Assembly: GCA_008933995.1 (NCBI GenBank)
Contig: WARS01000009.1
Span: forward strand, 1,761,001-1,825,000
Direction: 5' to 3'
DNA: 64,000 nucleotides
Origin: Datnioides undecimradiatus
Lineage: Eukaryota; Chordata; Actinopteri; Lobotiformes; Datnioididae
Part shown: positions 34,646-47,126 of the stretch, one piece after another
Numbering within the stretch: the first letter of the stretch is position 1
How the letters are laid out: each line of letters starts with the position of its first letter
Made by a program: the position numbers and the translations under genes
The notes under the pieces: model-generated
What the model was told of the DNA's origin: nothing
The model's database searches: none
The model's input: the letters and a program-made list of their open reading frames with translations, nothing else

Positions 34646-35460
34646 AACATTGCTGTAGTGGACACGTCAAAAACTCTTATAATTTGATGTTTTTGGCTGA
34701 AAAAAGGGATTTTCTACAAATTTTTTAATATGTAAATGTTTTAAAAACATATATATTTCAGGATTTTGCTGCTCCAGTTACCGATATGTGACTGGCGGGC
34801 TCCATTGGCAGCGAGGGCGGGCTTAAGGGCGGGAGCTGATTGTACATCGCAGGCGAACTGGAGTCTTTAGTTTACGCACTTGGTTGTTTTTTCTAAAAGA
34901 GTTACTTTTCATTACAAAAATAGTTTAAGTTTAAAAGAGTGTGTGTGGTGAGGCTGATTGCTCGGAGCCGTAACTGTGCTCACGCTTTTCAGTACAGCAG
35001 ACATCTTTAGAGGGACTGGAGGGGAGCTGTGGAGGAGGGGGAGGCGTCTGGAGCGACAGTCCACATATTTAAGGCATAACGGGCACCGACTGTAACGGCA
35101 TCTCTGATTGGTTTTTCAATGAGGAAATCAGAGCTTTGAAATCTCACACCGCTCTGACAATTATTGTCAAACTGACTGCAAATGTACTCGTGGGTGGGTT
35201 CCTTGTTCCGGTGATAGTTTGAGGCACTGTTTGAAATCACGCGTAAGGAGCACGGAGACAGATGCTAGAGTATCGTAGCACGACTCATCGAGTGAGTGAA
35301 TCACAACCCAGCACCCTTTTTGCTGGTGGATCGATTCAGTGAGAAAATAAATAGGGTTAAAAACACGAATCTTTGGGATTATTAGATGTTTCAGATGAGT
35401 ACCACGTTTGCCTCAGCGAGCAAATAAGATGTCGATTGGTGGAGAGCTATGTAGACTTTT

Positions 35461-35483
35461 ACACACACACACACACACACACA
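35461..35483. repeat. (AC)n microsatellite
   Basis: About eleven AC repeats. A short GA repeat (about 35672-35693) lies 190 bp further on. Confidence 0.85.
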
Positions 35484-36107
35484 AGCTTTACTAGAAGCTG
35501 CAAGATGGACGACAAAAAGGCCTCAGCGCACATTTATGCATGCACATATACCACCCACACGCACACACGCACAGAGGTGTAGTGTCTGATTTCTCTTGTA
35601 GCTGGAGTTGAGCTGAGCGGGCCCCGATATTGGAATAGAGTATAAACAAAATGGCCACGCGTACATCAAAAAGGAGAGAGAGAGAGAGAGAGAGAAATAG
35701 AACAAATTCAAGTTCTTTGACGCCGAGTCAGTGTACAAAGTATAAAGTACCTGCATATGTGATACATGACATATAGGTCAGCTATAAAAAAAAAAGGCCC
35801 CCTGAAAACGAGTGCTCTCTCACTAGAAACAGAGCATGAATGGCCACGTGGAGAGCGGAGAGAACTGTCTGCCGTAAGGGGGAGCTTATCTTCCCAGGCC
35901 GTTCAGAAAATGCACCAACTGTTTTTTTTTTGGCTTATTTCAGTGTCTGGAATTTGTAGAGAAACCCAGAGAAACCAAGGCAAGAGAGCGAGCAGCCACG
36001 ACCACTTGTCCCCTCTGTGTATTTCCCCATCCTTCCCTTTCCCTGTGCTTGCGTTGGGTTTAGGTTCTTGTTGTTTCCTCTGAGAGGTTTTCCCGAGGCG
36101 AGGACGC

Positions 36108-39100
36108 TCAGCTCAGGGCCTTGTGTCGGCCGCCGCAGCAGCCGCACCTGAGCCCCGCCCTGTGGCAAGCGTGGAGAGGCGGGTAGAGGCAGAGGCACGG
36201 CGCCACCAGAGACAAGCCGAACAGGGCTAACCAGCGTGTGCCGAGCCGGCCTCCCCCGCTGCCCTCGCCCCCGTCGCAGGAGCAGGGGTCTGAGTAGTCC
36301 CCCTCTGGGTCTGACATGCAGTGGTAGAGCATGGTGTCTGCCAGCCACATGCAGCTGACCCGCCGGATGCACGCCCGCACAGGGTCCGGCGCATCCTGGC
36401 ACCGGCCTCTCCGGTTGTTGGAGATGTAAAAGGCCTCGCCGCAGTGCTCGCACTGAGCACGCTCCGCACCGTCCTCCTTCCGCCCCTTCCCTCCATTGGT
36501 GGATGGAGAGGAACTCGGGAGGAACGAGCGGGGCTGGGAGGACACCACAGAAGAGAAGCCCGCGCGATACGAGCCGCCGTGGCCCTTACTGACCAAGGGT
36601 CCGAGGGCGGGGTCAGAGTCTGAAGGCGACAGCGCCGGTGCCAGCGGATAGGTGTAGTCGTGCTTCTGCGCCTCCGTCTTGGCAAAGTGGACGTAGGACT
36701 CCGAGTCGTCCATTTGGATGAACTTGTCACGCACGGTGGCGTGGCGGTAGTCCTCGTAGCCCGTGAGCCAGGAGCGATCTGATTGGCGTCCATGATGGCG
36801 CTCGGTGGTTCGCTCCCAGCTTCGCTCCCGAGGGTTGATTCGGACAATTTCCTCGTCATCCTGGAAGGTGACATGACGGGGAAGCCGGGTCAACGGCTGA
36901 AGGGAAAGACAGAATGAAACGAAGACAATGAACTTGAACTAAAAACCGTGAAACCATTTTCTCAGACCTTCACTAGACCATCATTCACTCACCTGGTCCA
37001 AGAAGTAGTGGTCTGAGAGCCGGTAGGGGTCGTGGAGGTCGTGGCGATGTCCCAGCATGCACTTCTGCCTCTGCGGAAGGGGCGAGGACTCGAGCGGCTG
37101 CAGAGAGCTCTCCAGCTTCTGGGAGGAGTTGGATGAGCTGTCTGTGGTGTTCTGAGGGGACAAACAAACACAGGATGCGGGGTTGAGGGCTGCACTCTGA
37201 TTGGACACGCCACACAAACAGAGGACGCCATGATTGAACAAACAAAAACAGGAAACATCGGAGCAGCTCTGATTGGGAAAACAGGAAGTGTGAGCTCTGT
37301 TTTTTGAGCCACTGTGTGTGTCACCTGCTTACATAGGTGGGAAAAATATTTCTGGGTTACCATGGTGATGCAAGAGTCAAGTGACGTCACGGTGTTTGGC
37401 ATTCGAAGAGGTTTTGTGGTCAAATAAGCCCAGCGGGTCTTGTTCACTGTGTCTGCAGTTAAAGGTGCGATTGATTTAATCTGAGCCAACAACAAAACTT
37501 GGGGCAGCCTCACTGATAGAAACGGGGTGGACGAAACAGAAACACCTCGCTTTATCAAACAGAAGTCAGCAGCAACACAAGCTGCAGCCGTATGAAGAGG
37601 CTTTTACCAAAGACTGATCATGAAAGTTGCATTAGACAACATTAGTTTTAGCTAAGTGCATCATCAACTCAAAAGATTTTGAAAAGTAAACAATTAACAA
37701 AATTATTTTTTTGTCTGATCAACTCTGCAAAAATCAAATAAACTGTCAGAAAAACACACGAATTAAATGATAATTCAATTATCCGAAACACGATTTAACC
37801 GCGGCTTGGCCTTAATTCCACTAAACGTTTCAGCACTTTAAAAACCATAAAGTGACACATGACACCTGGTAAATCCACTTGAGGCGGATTTTAATGCTGT
37901 TTTCACAGTCTCACCTTTTGTGGCCTCTGCCCCCGCCCCTCCGACAACCTGTCCTCCTTTGCTCAGTCTCACTTTCCTTCTCTTTTCCACCACTCTGTGT
38001 GTGTGTGTGTCTTTATATATGTGTGTGTGTGTGTGAACTGTATCCTGTCCCCTTTCCGCTAAAGGCCGTCAGGGCTCCGCTCCAACTCAAACCTTGGCCA
38101 GACACTAGACAGTCGGGCCGCTGCCGTGCAGCGCTCAGACAGATTTCAGACAGGCACACTGGGGGCCAGCCTCTGCGGGGTGTCAAGAACTACCAGCTGA
38201 TGGGCAGCTCGTGAGGACCGCTGGTTATGTGTCAGCCTTTGGAGATGTTCATGAGCTGCTTACAGAAGATTTGGAGTCAGTGTCATTTCTCTTTAAATGT
38301 GTCTGTGAGTAGACGGTCTTGTGAATCACGTGCTTGCGAGGCGTTTCGTGATGACGGCTTTAAAAAACAAAAAGATTTAAATTCACTGCGTGCATTTGTT
38401 TAATGTTGCCTTGATTTTTCACATGGCTGGTCACCAAAAGTCAACACAGAAACTTGGATCAAAGGTCATCAAGCTCGTCTGCCAGAGAAAAGTTTGGCCG
38501 TGGCTGAATTTCACATGGTCATCGTCTGCCAGCAGCTCGCAGCAGATAACTGTGTTTCCTCTTTTTCCCTGTGCCGATGTGATAAAACAATTCCACCTGC
38601 CGAGCGCAAAACAGATGAGAAGTTTGATTCCAGATAGGGTCGGTGGCTCAAACTCCTCACGTGGTGAAGTGTGCTTGAGCAAGACTCTGAAACCCAGATT
38701 GCTCAAAATGCGCAGTATGATTATGATGAAACAAGGCTCCACAGTCATGCCAGCAGCTCTGTGAGTCCAGTTTTTAGCTAAATGCTAACAGTAGCATGGC
38801 AACAGAGCCCTTTAGCAAGCTAATATCTGCTAAACGGCAGTAACGGCTGAGAGGAGCACCACTAGTTTTGCAGGCAGAGTCACCAAAATCACGCCTCCAC
38901 TAAATTCAAAGCTATTACACATACAACTGTTCAGAAACTTTAAATTGGTTGGCCAAGCAAGCATGGTTTAAAATGCATCTGTGAAAAGCAATGCAACCTG
39001 CTGAAGCAATGCTCTGAAAGTTGTTGCAGCCATCACTGGCGTCAGTAGGAAACGTACAACCATGCAAACCTGCACTTCAACCCAGGAAATCCTAAAAAAC

Positions 39101-42100
39101 CTGTTCTTAAACTTCTTGAAACTGACAACATTTTCACCCCATATGTGAAAATCTGGCACTGTGACAGGCCTAAAACCAACGCTACGAATTATTTGCCAGC
39201 GTTATATGACCCAGATCTGGTGAGTGCGAGTGTCTGTCTGTCTGTCTGTCTGTCTGTCTGCTGAAGCTATCCCTATTATATCCTGCTCCCCACATGGATA
39301 CCGCCATGCTGAGAATTTCCCCTAGCTTTCTTACAAAGCCCTCAGTGCAGCCGGCCAAAAATAACATAACATGCTGCCTCCGCTCCGGGCCCCGCCCCCC
39401 TGGAGAAGACATTACCGGGAGGGGGGAGGAGGAGCTGATACGGTTTAAAACCAGTCCGACTCTGGCCTCCACGGCTGCAACTAATTCAAAACACAGACCA
39501 GACTTTCTGCTGCAAGCTCAAACTGCACAAGAGGACGGAGAGACAGGAGAGGAGTTGAGGGGGAGAGTTTATATTTCTGGACATCCTCCCTCTATATATT
39601 CTGGCCCAAGGCTGGACAGAGGGCATTTCAAGTTATTTTCTGACACAAAACATGTCCCGACTCAAAGCTCGGGAGGATTCATCCTTCAACAGGCCCGGCT
39701 CGCTCTCCTGGGATGAGCCCAGAATTGCTTCAATAGCTTTCACTCCCCCTGTTGTGAATGAGCCAAAATAGAGACAGAGAGAGGAGACGTGCTGAAGGGA
39801 GGGGACAGAGGAAGGGTTGGGTTAAGTTTAGGTTTGGCGAACGAGGAATAATTTAGGGAAGTATGTCCATCCTAGCTCTCCCCAGCTCTGCTGCTTCGCC
39901 CCCTCACCCCGCACCATCCTCCCCCCTGTCCCACCGAAGGCCGTAAATCTGCTGCAGCATTTCCCCCTGTCCACGACTGCCTGCCTCGCAAACTCTGCCG
40001 CCACCGCTAACTTTAGGAAAGGTCATTAGCACGGGCTGAGCAAGCAGTACTCAACCCAGCAGTTATTACGTGCAATTGTGAAGCCACTGCTAATAGAACA
40101 GTCAAGATGAGGCTTCTTGAAGTCCCATTATGCAAAACAGACATTTCATTGTTTGGTGTCAGTTTGTTTTTTCCTCTGTACAGGACTGAGGACAATGACC
40201 GTCAGCTGCAGGAAAGCAGAAATGCCAAGACATGCAGCGTTAGCAAAGAGGCTAATTTGGGCTCTTCGTGTTGCTTGGCTGTTTTTACCTGTTGCTCATC
40301 TTGGCACGGAGCTTTGCATTAATCCAGCAATCCCTGAGCTCTGACATGTACCTGCACCTTTAAGAAACAACTGGACACAACCCTGCCTTCTCCTTAGGCG
40401 GAAAAACACAATTGAGCCTCATCTAATCCATTAATGCTGGTGTGCAGCAGTTTGGTTATTCAGTGATTGCAGGTCAGCCATTTCACCCCTTTATTACGTG
40501 TCTTTTGCACATACACAACGTTTTATTCCTTCTTCCACGAGGAGAACGCCTTTCTCCGACTAGGCGAGCGCACAGGTAAACTTAACGGCGCTTGCTTCAG
40601 CTTCATCAGACACATATAATGACACGTTTTAAATATAGACTCAGGAAAAATGGCAGGCTTGATTTTGCTTTTGCCTCTGCTCTGTGGTTTTTGGATTACC
40701 AATTCAGACCGCAGGCTAGTAATTCCTCTCATGCAGGAGAAGAAGAATGTATGTGCAGGTCTGCTTAATGTTCGCTGTAATTTAAAGTTTTAAAAAGCAG
40801 ACGTGATGAGGCAACGCTCGATATTTCTTAAGTTCAGCTGCTGTTTGTGCCATTTTTCAGTGTTTCAGGGCTACTTGAGCACACATCCCTCTGCATGTTA
40901 CACTGAATTCAGTTGTTTGGGAGAAGGCTAAATTAGAAATCTGTGGGTTTTCTCACTGTTTGTCTTATTTTGAGCTTCTGCAGAGCGTTAACTCAACTGG
41001 AAATAAGCGGCTCAGTCCTATTTAGTGTGATTATGGCGGCTTTTTAAACACCAGCAAAGACTTTGATGCTTTCAAAGCTTCTACTTTCCTGAAAACCCAA
41101 ATGCTCCATTTCAGGGATCGCTCCACCCTCTGACAGCGCTGTAGCCTCCTTCCACCCCGCCTTATGTGTTTGTATGTGTCTCTGTGGTGGCTGTACACTC
41201 CCAGCAGAGCACCTATTAGTCTTGGCCCTTACAGACAGCTCGAGTCAAAGATGAACCACGAGGCACTTCCTCTCGTAAATCACCGGCCCCGCACTAAGCT
41301 GGGAAACAGCTGCTAGCTGCTAGTTTGGTGGCGACTCTCTTTTTCGGCTGGGAGGGTGGGTGAGGGGAGGTAGGGGGGGTCACCAGGAGAGAGCGAGGTG
41401 GTGGGATACAGGAAGTGACCCCGTGACCCCGCCTGCTGCTCCTGGTGTCGGGTTACAGCATTGGGGGAGAGGGGGTCCTGCATGCTAACTTAAGGTAGAG
41501 AGGCCATGACGCACCAACAACACACACATGCTTCATGTTCTGTGGCAGGTAAGCGCGAATGGGAGGAGATCCTGAGCTGAAATCATTTCAGCATGACGGA
41601 AAAAACAAATTTGAGATTTTTTGGATGCAGAAGACTCCTTTGAGGTTTTAGCTGAATATTTGATCAGTGTATTCTGCAGCTGTGGTTTACTAGAGTACCT
41701 TTTGATTCGAAGGGTGTTTGGATGCAGATTAGAGATGCTGAAGGTGCACTGGTAGAAACTGAGCTACAGTATGAACACTTTAAGTAACATTCAACTTAAT
41801 GTTTTCAATAGTCTAGGTCCAGATGAGCGTTAAGAACTGTTTTAGAAATAATCTTAGTCCATAATGGAGCAGCTGAAATCTCATATCACATGACCTGTCT
41901 CTTACCCCAGGCATGCTGGTGTCATCGCTGACAGCTGCTAGCACGGATGACAAGGTCGGCAACCTCGTGCTGAACTGACCACTGGTAGTCAACGCTCATT
42001 GGTATATACAGGATGGTGTACTGTGTTAACCAGAAAAGGGTCACATGATGGGTGGAAGGACAGGTCATGACTGAAGAAACCCAATCTGGAAGCTAACGCT

Positions 42101-45100
42101 CTGCGTCATCGTTTCCAAAAGTCTCAGTTTCTGCCTGTCCAGACATTTAGTTGTCAGAGCAACACCAGGTCAGCAGTGCCTCCAAACAAAAGTCATTAAA
42201 ACATTAAAGAAGTGTGGATGCCAGGTGTAAATGTGGCAAAGGGTTGTGTGTTTCATCAACAAAATGTTCAAAGACCTCTACGGTCAAGAGAAGACTCACT
42301 GGAGTCTGCACCTAAAAGGAACCAAAACAGCCCAGAGCGCAGATCCAGAGACATTGTGTGTTTGTGTATTGTGTTTACACTCACGGATCTGTTAACTGGC
42401 CTTTCTGGATTGTGTTAAGCAACCTGACCGTTATGCCCCGTGCATTTTACGGTAACACGGGGGCCTTTTGGAGCAAAATTCACAAACTGAACCTTTGAAT
42501 AGCATCCTGCTGCTGCACAATGAACTTCATGCAAATGTCCTCTGCTGCACAGGACAGACTGAAGGAAGGAGAAGTTCACTGTGGCCATCAACGGCTTCCT
42601 AATTCTTTTTGATGTAACTTCACCATTGAAACCTTATTTTGTTAAATGAGAGCACATACATAAGGGTTTGCAGCAGTTACAAAAGTGGTTGTAGGAGTAG
42701 AAACAAGCTAACAGACCTCTTTAACCCAATGATTATGAATGCAGGGATCATGCTTACAGTAAAGACGTCGTCGTCACCCAGCTCGCCCTCATTCTGGAGT
42801 GCTGTAGAGGAGGTGGTGGAGCCTACGGGGAAGGAAACAGGAATCAACACTTTACTGGATGATGTAACCCTGGAGCTCATCCAGAACAAGAGATTGACAT
42901 GGCGAGCAAAATAGGTGATGGTGTGAAATAAACTTCCTTAAGCTGAAATGAAACTATAAATTCAGATTTGAATGAATATCCCGTGACTTCTTTCTTCATA
43001 TGAAAGTTGTTGCTTTCAATCAGAACCCCATGTTGCGCCTCTGATAGTAAACCTAAAACGTTTTAACCTAAATCCAGCCTAAATCATCTTTTAGCCAAAT
43101 ATGCTGCAATGCCATCGGTTTCTGTTTAAATACACTGGTGCTGGCCCGTCCTGTGCTGCATCTGTCTCACACACGTTGAAACAGTTCCACAGCAGCAACG
43201 TGTTTTGGATTACTGAGCATGCAGCCATGACACAAACATGCTAGAAAAATGGCTTGTTAACGTCTTTTGCTAATTGCAATCTGCAGGTTTTTACTGAGAT
43301 CACAGCACCTCGAATTTTGTTTGGTTAAAACTGTCCCACGGTTGTTTGATTTGAACATACCGTTAACGATAACATCAACTGTACACATTTGGAAAAACTG
43401 AACATGACTCTCGCGCCTGGATCGGGCTAAAACAGCCAACTGTCAACTCATCTATGACTTTAAAACGTAAATGTACCTTCAGCCAGGTCCTCGATGGCTT
43501 TCCGCACCCCCCTGTCGAACGCTCTGGCATCAGCTGGGCTCTGAAAGGACAGGCCGCACTTCCTGTCCTCCACCTTCCAGTGGTGAAATGTGGGCGTTGC
43601 TATGGTGTACACGAGGTCCTTCCTCAGCGGACAGTCCAGGATCACCTGTTCATCCAGTAAGTATCAGCAACGTACTCCATATCTTATCCTTTAATTAACT
43701 TTGATGTGCTTTAGTTTTACCTGTTTGTCCCGCAGCCGCTCACCACGGATGAGGAACTGGGAGAAGCTGGAGGTCGGCACAGGCGCCAGCTCTGGGGGCA
43801 GGAGGCGGCACACCCCAACCCTGCTCAGAGCTCCCCCGTCCTGTGCCAGCCAGCCACCGCTCGAGTCGTCCCGCGTCATCACCACCGCTTTTACACGCAC
43901 GATGTAGCTGTCACTGGATAGAGCGAGAGAGAGAGAGAGAGATCAGGAAACAGGGCTTAGTCTGATAATTGTATTTATGTTAGCGATGGTTTGTTATTTG
44001 GTTAGATGGAAAAGGCTGGAAGCAAACAATCGGAGCTGTATACAAAGACAGGCAACATGACAGCTCCCAAAACATAACAATGCTAGCAGGATGCAGCATA
44101 GGCCATAAGCCCTGCCCCCTTTACGTTAGCAGATGAGACACGGTCCAGACTATTAAAACGGAAAGTGCAAGTTTTCCCCAATGATGCTTTTACTTTGTTA
44201 CTCGCTTTATGATCATTTTGATATAAATCAGGTGTTTGATGCTATAAAAAGAGGATGTGGTGTCATGATTGACAGCTCATGTGTGCATGTGGTTGAGCTG
44301 GGCCTCAATGTTACGGCTTCGTGCCCGCCGATATCTACTGTATAGACTCTGGATTAAAATGATATCACCAGTGCAAGACTGCAGCGCCCACAGTCGTCGT
44401 GTTTTGGCTAACTGTTGCACGGCGGGAGGGAAAGCAGAAGCATCGTTCATCTTTAGATACAGTCGGAGCCAATCAGAGGCAGAATAGGGGTGAGGCTACA
44501 GTAATGACACAAGCGGAAGAGGGGAACCGTGTTGGTGTAGTTACTCTCGCTGCCAGAAGGTGGAGACAAAGGTTCTGCACTGCAGCTTTAAACTGGGACT
44601 CGACTCATCTAATCAAGTCATTTCACGCGTAGCATCTGTTTATCCCGGGCCTTTCAAATGCACAGTTCGCTTTAAGTTTAACCTCTTTCTGCCTCGGTGG
44701 TCGGAGAGGAACCACAGTCACATCACAGATGAAACTAGCGAACTCACTTCTGCTATGAAAAGGTCTTTCTGCCCCCAGTCGAAGATCGTGCCGCGCGATA
44801 AAATCTAAATATCTAAAATGCCACAAACAGAATTTCCTGTACATTTGGTTCTGCCAACCTAGATGCTGTATCTCATTTCCACGTCACGTCGCTTTCAAAA
44901 TACTCAGCGTCAACTGCATACTTCCCTTCAAGAGGATTGTGAGAGATGCCAGTAAACATGTCAGCTGATAATGAAAGCATTAAGAAGAGCGCAGGAGGTT
45001 TCAATCAACATTGAGGAGCATAAACAGCCTCGGCAAACATGTTTGGTTGCAGGAAACCTCCGCTACACAGCGCCTTATGAATGCATGAGGTAAACACACC

Positions 45101-46869
45101 TGAACCTGACACTTCATTTGCACAATCAGCTAGTTAATTTAACAGCTAAACTAATAAGATTAAGAGATTCTTAATGCGAAACAAGCACTTCATCTCACAG
45201 TTGAACCAAATAAATCAAACAATGTATATTTACATGATAAAAACAATACATGGTGAGGTAGTTCTTGGTATTAGGACCATGACTTTGCAACTACTGTTAA
45301 GACAGATGAGCAAAGTTCACAGTAACAAACAAAAAAACAACGAATGGTTAAAAGAGAAGCTGCCGGCTGTGTTGGTGAAAACATGTATTTATGCCTCGAA
45401 GCAAACAAAAATAAAAGCTCTCGAGGCAACAAAAGTGCAGCGACGATCGTTTCGCCCCGGCCTCGGCTTGTTCCACTTTGACTCTCCTGCAAACTCAAAC
45501 TGGTCTTTTTATTTTTCTGGCACGAGTCTAAGGGTGCGTTAATGCCACAGCAGTTTATTATAGAGCTGCATTCACACGGTGGCAGAATGTCTGAGGGCGT
45601 CTCAAGTCACGACTTCGCCGGGTCCTCGCTGTGCCGAGGTGGGAGGTGTTGCACCGGGACAAGTCAGCATGAAAACACATGTGCGCGCGCACACACACAC
45701 ACACACACACTAATGTAAATATAGCTTAATAATAAGTACTTAAAACTTCCTGGACAGGAAAATTTCAACATGACGTGAACATTCAATTAATGAAATATTT
45801 GACCAATAAACACGAAAACAAATCTAATAACGGACTCAGAGTCTCCTGTAGTGTTTAACAGGGGCATTGAATGGAGAAAAGGTGTACAGTTTTATGAAAT
45901 AAACATTAATTGCGTGGGTTAAAGACACAATTTTTTTTATAAAATGCCTCTTATCTGAGCATCCTGTGGCCTTGCTACAATAATAAACAGGAAATAATCA
46001 CAATGTCCCTGGTTTGATTCTTGCCAGTGACCTTTCATGAATGTCATGTCATTTTTTAACTCTTTGCATTTCCGGCAGCTATCAATACTGCCACCATGAG
46101 ATAAAAAAAAAAGTCAGTTATTGAGAATAATTGGAAAAACAAGAAGTTGTGGAGTTTGGCCACTTCAAATCATCCCAGGATTAAACTATTTGGTTCATCA
46201 TCTGTTGTTAAATTAACCCAAATGCTTTTTAAAACCAATGCCTAATGTTTCCTTGATGCAGCTTCAGAAATGTGGCTGATTAGCTTCTTTTCTCTGATTT
46301 ATATTGTTGTTAGCATCTCTGTGGTTTGGACTGTTGACAAAGGAAGCAATTTGAAGTCTTTGCCTCCGGCTCTGGAAGGCCGTTTTTTTTTAGCTATTTT
46401 CCAACATTTTGCAAACTAATTATGACTAAAAAAACAAATTGGGAAATAAATTGATGATGGAAATTGTCCCAGTGTCCCTACTTCACACAATTATCACCTA
46501 AACCCAAGAAATCTGATTACAACTACACGCCAGTTAGTTGGTGCGCACGCAACAGATGGGAAACCAGGAGAATAGAGCCGTGATGAGGCGCACGTCGTAC
46601 AGACCGACAGATAGTACGGCCACAGTTTAGTCTACATGGCAGTGCAACACAATGCATGACAAAAACTCCCTCTGCAGTCAATCGAGTCATCAGTGCTTCT
46701 AACACGAGACAACACAATGGAGGCCGAGCTGCAAAACACAAGACATTCTCAAGCATTAGCATGACAGACACCACCCTCACAGGGACACAATGAGCACGGT
46801 CACAATCCACATGAATGATCTGACAATAACAGGATGTACCTCTGTGTATTCCATCACCGCTGTACTCTG

Positions 46870-46918
<49 letters not shown>

Positions 46919-47082
46919 CGGCAGAGGGATGAAGGGAGAAAGAGAAACATAGAGAGAGAGGGAGAAAGAGTGCAGAGTGGGAGTGAATGAGAGAAGTGTT
47001 GTTATATAATTAGCTTACAGACAGGCCCAGGGACTTGAATGTACACACACACCCCCACACACTCTCTGACACTCTGTTTCTG

Positions 47083-47126
<44 letters not shown>

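Larger units (their letters stand above)
33010..36107 (-). other. spred2: Probable spred2 3' UTR
   Basis: This region is downstream of the spred2 stop codon on the - strand. An AATAAA on that strand at 33022-33027 could end the transcript, and an ATTAAA at about 33298-33303 is an alternative. The region carries several CA/GA microsatellites and one decayed interspersed repeat. The extent of the 3' UTR is inferred. Confidence 0.35.
37152..42757 (-). other. spred2: spred2 intron 4
   Basis: This 5.6-kb intron contains GT microsatellites near 37996-38034, a decayed SINE-like fragment at about 38635-38705 and a TCTG tetranucleotide repeat near 39232-39260. A 140-codon open frame at 39294-39716 (+) has no recognisable motif and is not called as a gene. 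Confidence 0.55.

Noticed and set aside
36321..36623. Plus-strand open frame opposite spred2 exon 6
   Set aside because: It is the antisense shadow of a GC-rich coding exon and has no motif or splice support.
35935..36874. Alternative-frame minus-strand open frames over the spred2 last exon
   Set aside because: They overlap the SPR-domain coding exon in other frames and show only GC-driven low-complexity residues.
39294..39716. 140-codon plus-strand open frame in a spred2 intron
   Set aside because: It has no recognisable domain or splice context, and its composition is like the surrounding intron. It is long only by chance GC content.
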